Source of the DNA: Candidatus Obscuribacterium magneticum
GTDB lineage: Bacteria; Elusimicrobiota; Elusimicrobia; F11
Length of the DNA stretch: 46,363 nt
Assembly: GCA_020523905.1 (NCBI GenBank)
Contig: JAJAPZ010000018.1
Location: 1 to 46,363 of the forward strand
Reading direction: 5' to 3'
Shown: in pieces, positions 42,342-46,363 of the stretch
How positions within the stretch are numbered: position 1 is the first letter of the stretch
Layout: each line of letters starts with the position of its first letter
Position numbers and translations under genes: made by a program
Notes under the pieces: model-generated
The model's database searches: none
What the model saw: the letters and a program-made list of their open reading frames with translations, nothing else
Told to the model about the DNA's origin: nothing

Positions 42342-42845
42342 ATGAAGATAACCGACCATTTATTGGAGGACCACAAGATCCTGTTAAAAATGATAGGGGA
42401 TCTTGGTGTTTTAACTGAACCGCCATCAGAGAAGTCGAAGATCGACCGGCTCCGGGAGGGATTGGGGGCCGTCAGAGATCGACTGACGCTCCATTCCTGG
42501 TATGAAGATATTTTTTACTATCCCTTGGTTCGAAACGCCATCAAGAAAGATTCGAAGGTTCGGATTGATCATGCGTTTATGGACACTCTTAACAACGACC
42601 ATACGGAAATCAATGAGGTCTTGGATTGGCTCGAAGCGGAGTTAAAAGGCAACTCTCTCACCGCTGAATGGCGGGATACCTTTCTGAAATTTTCTCGCGC
42701 CTTGGAATCTCACATTCTCAAGGAAGAAGCCGAAGCCTTTCCCGCCTCCATGACACTTCTGGGGGAAGATCGTTTGACCGAGCTTTTCTCGGAGGCTCAG
42801 AGCCACCTTCACGAAGCGCCCCCCCTCCGCCCCTGGCCGGTGTAG
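42342..42845 (+). CDS. Hemerythrin-like (HHE) domain protein
   Basis: This is a 167-residue four-helix protein. The metal-site pattern is visible: H6 and H10 region (DHLLEDHKIL), HSWYEDIFYYP, LNNDHTEINEV and ALESHILKEEAEAFP, spaced as in HHE cation-binding domains. These bind a di-iron centre and act in oxygen or nitric-oxide sensing, iron handling or repair. It stands alone between mfd and the GldA-type operon, and its stop is about 27 bp before the -35 box of that operon. GAGGTCAAT precedes the ATG. Confidence 0.9.
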   Translation: MKITDHLLEDHKILLKMIGDLGVLTEPPSEKSKIDRLREGLGAVRDRLTLHSWYEDIFYYPLVRNAIKKDSKVRIDHAFMDTLNNDHTEINEVLDWLEAELKGNSLTAEWRDTFLKFSRALESHILKEEAEAFPASMTLLGEDRLTELFSEAQSHLHEAPPLRPWPV

Positions 42846-42871
42846 CTTTTCATTCTTTACCGTCCAGACGC

Positions 42872-42900
42872 TTGAAATTCGTTTAAATCAAAGCTATAAA
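42872..42900 (+). promoter_or_regulatory. Sigma-70-type promoter of the GldA-like ABC operon
   Basis: TTGAAA (42872-42877) and TATAAA (42895-42900) are spaced exactly 17 bp apart. The transcription start would be near 42907, about 27 bases before the ATG at 42934. Confidence 0.75.
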
Positions 42901-42933
42901 TCGGGTCGATCCAACTTCTATTAAACAATTCCG

Positions 42934-43902
42934 ATGATACACGTTCAGAATCTGACCAAGCGATTTGGCGCCACGGTGGCGGTGGATGGCATCAGTTTTG
43001 ACATCCCCCAGGGCCAGCTCGTTGGTTTCTTGGGTCCCAACGGGGCGGGAAAAACGACGACCATGCGTCTTCTCACGGGATACCTGCCGCCGGATGAGGG
43101 GGCCGCCCAGTTGATGGGGCATGATCTGTTAACGGATTCGTTGGCCATCCGGCGCCGCTTGGGTTACCTGCCGGAAAATAACCCCTTGCCGGAGGACATC
43201 GAAACGACGGAGTACCTGCATTTTGTGGGGCGTCTTCGCGGACTGGTGGATACGGCCGACCGTATGCAACGGGTGAAAAAAGTGCTGAAGACGTGCTCCT
43301 TGGAATCGGTGGTGGGCCGGAAATTGGGCGAGCTCTCAAAAGGTTTCCGGCAGCGCGTGGGATTGGCCCAAGCGATCATTCATGATCCGGATGTTCTCAT
43401 TTTGGATGAGCCGACCTCAGGCCTGGACCCAAACCAGGTCCAGGAAGTCCGCCACCTGATCCAGGAGCTCAAGAAGCAAAAGACCCTCATCCTATCAACG
43501 CACATCCTGCACGAAGTTCAGCACACCTGCGATCGCGTCATCATCATCAATAAAGGAAAGATCGTGGCGGATGGCTCCCCCTCGGATCTTTCCGGTCACA
43601 TGCAGAACATCGCCCGTCTTTTTGTGGCACTAAGGGGCCCGATGGAAGAGATCATGCAAAACTTGAGAGGTATTTCCGGCGTCACCCATGTCGAACAACA
43701 AAAGAGCAAAGACGGCCTCGAAGAGGGGTTCGTCCTGGAGTCCGACGCCAGCCGGGATGTGCGCGAAGACGTGTTTCGGTTGGCCGTCGCACGGAATTGG
43801 GTTCCTCTCTCCATTCATTACGAACGCTTGAGTCTGGAGGACGTGTTCAAGGCGCTTACTGTTGGGGAGACGATCCCCGGGGAGGGAGGCTTCCGTGGCT
43901 AA
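42934..43902 (+). CDS. ABC transporter ATP-binding protein, GldA-like
   Basis: This is a 322-residue ATPase. Walker A is GPNGAGKTT near residue 36, the signature is LSKGFRQRVGLAQAI (LSKGF form typical of GldA/NatA-like ATPases), Walker B is VLILDEPTSGLDPNQ, and the switch is STHILHEV. A C-terminal domain of about 100 residues follows. It is the first gene of a four-gene unit (ATPase, ABC-2 permease, GldG-like, DUF4340-like). Similar sets occur in many bacteria without gliding, so the GldA name denotes family, not motility. It has its own strong promoter. Confidence 0.93.
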   Translation: MIHVQNLTKRFGATVAVDGISFDIPQGQLVGFLGPNGAGKTTTMRLLTGYLPPDEGAAQLMGHDLLTDSLAIRRRLGYLPENNPLPEDIETTEYLHFVGRLRGLVDTADRMQRVKKVLKTCSLESVVGRKLGELSKGFRQRVGLAQAIIHDPDVLILDEPTSGLDPNQVQEVRHLIQELKKQKTLILSTHILHEVQHTCDRVIIINKGKIVADGSPSDLSGHMQNIARLFVALRGPMEEIMQNLRGISGVTHVEQQKSKDGLEEGFVLESDASRDVREDVFRLAVARNWVPLSIHYERLSLEDVFKALTVGETIPGEGGFRG

Positions 43903-44632
43903 GTTCATCGATTGGCGCGTCGTTCTTACTCTCTCCTTCCGCACCTTCCGTCACTCCATCGAATCGCCGATCGCCTACGTGGTGGCCATTTTCTTTTATG
44001 GATTCATCGGGACCATTTTCGCTCCCCAATTTTTTATGAACGGGACAGCGTCGATTGAAGGGGTGGGGATGCTGGCGCCGTGGATCCTTTGGTTTGTGAT
44101 CCCCGCGCTGACCATGGGGCTCATCTCCGATGAAATCCGCTCCGGAACCTTCGAGCCGCTTTCCACTCTTCCTTTGCGCGATTGGGAGATTGTGTTGGGC
44201 AAGTTCCTGGGGTTTGCGGGATTGGTGGCCCTCGTCATCGGCGGGCTTCTTTTTTACCCTTTTATCATCACGTTTTTGACCAGCCACCCCCAGGGAGTGG
44301 ATTGGGGGGCCAGCATCGGTCTTTTGGCCGGGTTGTATTTTGTTTGTCTCCTTTTTGGCGCGATGGGGCTTTTTGCCTCTACTCTCACCAAGAATCAGGT
44401 CGTCGCGCTCATTCTGGGAATGATCCTGTGCACCATCTTTTTCCTCCTCGGTCAATTTTACGGTTTATTTCCGGGGGTTTTATCTCAGCTGGCCGACTTT
44501 GTCGGAGTGGGGTCTCATCTGAACACGCTCTCCCGAGGGGTGTGGGATCTGCGGGATCTTCTTTATTTTGCGTCGGTGATTTTGTTTTTCCTTTATTTGT
44601 CCGTTTTGCGACTCAGCACGAGGAGGTTTTAA
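43895..44632 (+). CDS. ABC-2 type permease, GldF-like
   Basis: The product is 245 residues with six predicted membrane helices; landmarks are FRTFRHSIESPIAYVVA, LWFVIPALTMGLISDEIRSG and FEPLSTLPLRDWEIVLGKFL (the cytoplasmic coupling segment). The start is the GTG at 43895, preceded by GGAGGGAGG and overlapping the ATPase stop by 8 bp. It forms the membrane channel of the GldA-type transporter. The region between helices 1 and 2 is short, as in GldF. Confidence 0.9.
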   Translation: MAKFIDWRVVLTLSFRTFRHSIESPIAYVVAIFFYGFIGTIFAPQFFMNGTASIEGVGMLAPWILWFVIPALTMGLISDEIRSGTFEPLSTLPLRDWEIVLGKFLGFAGLVALVIGGLLFYPFIITFLTSHPQGVDWGASIGLLAGLYFVCLLFGAMGLFASTLTKNQVVALILGMILCTIFFLLGQFYGLFPGVLSQLADFVGVGSHLNTLSRGVWDLRDLLYFASVILFFLYLSVLRLSTRRF

Positions 44633-44637
44633 AAAGA

Positions 44638-46209
44638 ATGTCTTCCTCTTCTTCTTTGATCGCATTGCGCCGGCAGAAATACATTTTCTCTTGGACGGGA
44701 GCGGCCTTGGTCCTCGGCATCCTGGCCGTGCTCAATTTTATCATCAGCTATATTCCAGTTCGGTTGGATACCTCGGAAGGGCACGCCTTCTCCATATCGC
44801 GGGGCACGAAAGAAATCCTCGGCCGGCTGGACGACACCCTCCTCATCCGTATCGTTTACACCGCCAACCTCCCGCCGCCCTATAACCTGAATGAGAAATA
44901 CTTAAGGGACCTTTTGGGAGAGTATCGTCGAGCCTCTCATGGGAAGATTCGCATCGAGTATCTGGATCCTTCCAATGATACGAAGGCCCGCTCGGAAGCG
45001 ATGCAATCCGGCGTCATGCCGGTTCAGCTCGATGTCCGGGAACGCGACCGACGGGAAGTCAAAGAATGCTTCATGGGTCTTTCCATCATCTATGCGGATC
45101 AAAAGGAGGCCATCCCATTTATTCAGGATACCGGCAGCCTGGAATACGAGATCACCAGCCGCATCAAAAAGCTCGTTTTTCCGGGGCAAATCAAAGTGGG
45201 ACTCATCCAAAACGGCGGCGCCTTGACCTTGTCGAGCAGCACCCTGGAGGGACTTCAGCCCCTCTTGGCAAAACAGTACGAAATCCTCCCGGTTAATTTG
45301 AATGAGGCGGTGCCGCCGGGGATCAAAACACTTTGGTGTCTGGGTCCCTCGAAAACGCTGGAGGCCGGGGCGGTCGACCAACTGAGGAAGTGGGTGCAAA
45401 CGGGGGGGACGCTTGGGCTTCTGATCGATCGGTACGATGTTACGCTGGAGGAGTTCCGGGCTATGCCTCAACGGAGCGGTTTGGAAGATCTTCTGAGAGA
45501 ATGGGGCGTGGATTTCCGGCAAGCTCTCGTGGTGGACATGCAGGCCGATCGCATTCAGATTCGTTCCGTCCAAGGCATGTTTCAGATGATCAATGTGATT
45601 GATTATCCGTATTTCCCACTGGTTTCGGATTTGGATCGAGACAATCCCGCCACCAAAGACATTGACCGGGTTTCTTTCCCCTTCGTTTCACCTCTCATCT
45701 ATAAAGTTGAGAATGAGGTGGCTGGCGTTTTCTACACGCCATTGGCCCGGAGCTCAAAATTCAGCTGGCTCGACACGAGCCCCTATAATCTTTCCCCCCT
45801 GGAACGACGAAAGAAACCCGTCGACAGCGTGGAAGGGCCATTTAATGTGGGCCTGTTGATGGAGGGAACATTCAATCCGGACCCGGCGGCGCCGAAGAGT
45901 AAGGGCCGGGTGATCGTTTTTGGTTGCTCGCGCTTTATCCGTTCGGACTATCCACCCGCCCCTTCAAACTACACGCTCTTTCTAAATCTCCTGGATTGGT
46001 CCGTTCAGGACGAAGCGCTCTTGTCGATCCGCTCAAAAGGGGCCGCCCTCCGGCCGCTGAAACCTTTGTCCAACACGCCTCGCGCCCTGATCAAGTATTT
46101 TATGGTGATCTTTCTTCCGCTCCTCTCTCTCATCGCGGGGCTTATCGTTTGGATGCGGCACCGGACGCGCCTGGCGCTATTGCCTCTTCAATACCGGGGG
46201 GGATCGTGA
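44638..46209 (+). CDS. GldG-like ABC-associated protein
   Basis: The product is 523 residues from the ATG at 44638 (AGGAGG stands 9 bases upstream); a longer open frame upstream belongs to the permease region. An N-terminal membrane helix (about 18-40) is followed by the large extracytoplasmic domain with RLDTSEGHAFSISRGTKEIL and YLDPSNDTKARSEA. A C-terminal membrane helix (about 485-505) and a basic tail close the protein. The order matches GldG/ABC-type uncharacterised transport proteins. The stop overlaps the next start (GTGA). Confidence 0.9.
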   Translation: MSSSSSLIALRRQKYIFSWTGAALVLGILAVLNFIISYIPVRLDTSEGHAFSISRGTKEILGRLDDTLLIRIVYTANLPPPYNLNEKYLRDLLGEYRRASHGKIRIEYLDPSNDTKARSEAMQSGVMPVQLDVRERDRREVKECFMGLSIIYADQKEAIPFIQDTGSLEYEITSRIKKLVFPGQIKVGLIQNGGALTLSSSTLEGLQPLLAKQYEILPVNLNEAVPPGIKTLWCLGPSKTLEAGAVDQLRKWVQTGGTLGLLIDRYDVTLEEFRAMPQRSGLEDLLREWGVDFRQALVVDMQADRIQIRSVQGMFQMINVIDYPYFPLVSDLDRDNPATKDIDRVSFPFVSPLIYKVENEVAGVFYTPLARSSKFSWLDTSPYNLSPLERRKKPVDSVEGPFNVGLLMEGTFNPDPAAPKSKGRVIVFGCSRFIRSDYPPAPSNYTLFLNLLDWSVQDEALLSIRSKGAALRPLKPLSNTPRALIKYFMVIFLPLLSLIAGLIVWMRHRTRLALLPLQYRGGS

Positions 46210-46363
46210 AAAAGATCGTTCAACTTTTCATTCTTTTCTTGGCCTTGATGGCGGTGGCTGTGTTCCTTTATTTTAAAGGCCGGCCCACCATCCGAGAGGT
46301 GAATCCGCTTAAAAAGATCGAATCCAGCCAGATTGAAAAAATCATCATCGAAAATCCCTCCCG
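46206..46363 (+). CDS. DUF4340-like protein, 5' part only
   Basis: The first 52 codons are present, cut by the window edge. It starts with GTG overlapping the GldG-like stop by 4 bp. A signal-anchor helix (IVQLFILFLALMAVAVFLYF) is followed by a basic segment and IESSQIEKIIIENP, the beginning typical of DUF4340 proteins that follow GldG-like genes. The remainder is outside the window. Confidence 0.7.
   Translation, partial: MKKIVQLFILFLALMAVAVFLYFKGRPTIREVNPLKKIESSQIEKIIIENPS

Noticed and set aside
44182..44637. N-terminal extension of the GldG-like frame
   Set aside because: It overlaps the permease gene in another frame, and the ATG at 44638 has an AGGAGG site and opens with a membrane anchor as expected.

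Overview
The window is about 46 kb of gene-dense bacterial chromosome, GC-rich by eye. The cell has an outer membrane: there is a TolC-type channel, a lipoprotein and a porin-like protein. The gene set is mostly housekeeping and core metabolism, with one toxin-antitoxin pair. Neighbouring genes often overlap by one or four bases (ATGA, GTGA, TGATG). I cannot place the organism with certainty. The mix of GldA/GldG-type ABC genes, PilT, a LytR-CpsA-Psr protein, split MetE-like genes and abundant GTCATTCC-type palindromic repeats fits an uncultured deltaproteobacterium-like or related Gram-negative lineage (low confidence).

Layout. 1-6255 (minus): a six-gene efflux operon, tolC - hlyD - two ATPases - two ABC-2 permeases (YbhGFSR-like, with the ATPase split in two). 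6256-6767: a short hypothetical membrane protein and a repeat. 6768-8851: thyA - folA - SRAP (abasic-site protector). 8954-9036: tRNA-Leu(UAA). 9058-10535 (minus): porin-like protein and GNA1162-like lipoprotein. 10604-13318: aconitase. 13394-21342: proA - nadD - yqeK - LCP - pilT - cNMP/GAF sensor - rsfS - argS. 21533-28927: a biotin locus, bioB - KR - KS - bioF - bioD - alpha/beta hydrolase - bioA. 28911-31479: two tandem membrane GGDEF proteins. 31523-32226 (minus): two small membrane proteins. 32358-33651: AbiEi/AbiEii pair. 33707-34987: exported cyclophilin and 2-Cys peroxiredoxin. 35165-37224 (minus): two MetE-like genes. 37355-42845: DUF1805 protein, RlmD-type rRNA methyltransferase, Mfd, hemerythrin. 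42934-end: GldA/permease/GldG-like ABC system, with a DUF4340-like gene cut by the window edge.

The most unusual signal is not a single gene. At least five families of palindromic elements pervade the window and repeatedly enter reading frames. Family A is GTCATTCC...GGAATGAC. Family B is GTCATTGCGAG...CTCGCAATGAC. Family C is TTCGACTC...GAGTCGAA. Family D is CCCTCTCCC...GGGAGAGGG. Family E is GGGGNCAAGTC...GACTTGNCCCC. One family B copy is an exact 37-codon in-frame insertion inside an ABC permease. A family D-like piece sits in the aconitase linker. Family A or B copies form the C-terminal tails of YqeK, BioB and an ATPase, and a family B copy forms the apparent N-terminus of a hydrolase. 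A family C copy sits against tRNA-Leu, flanked by an 11-bp direct duplication of the tRNA 5' end. Family A splits into two loop subfamilies, and its arms vary in a base-pair-preserving way.

The second notable system is the biotin locus. It carries its own beta-ketoacyl synthase and beta-ketoacyl reductase between bioB and bioF, and no recognisable bioC, bioW or bioI. This suggests a dedicated route to the pimeloyl moiety.
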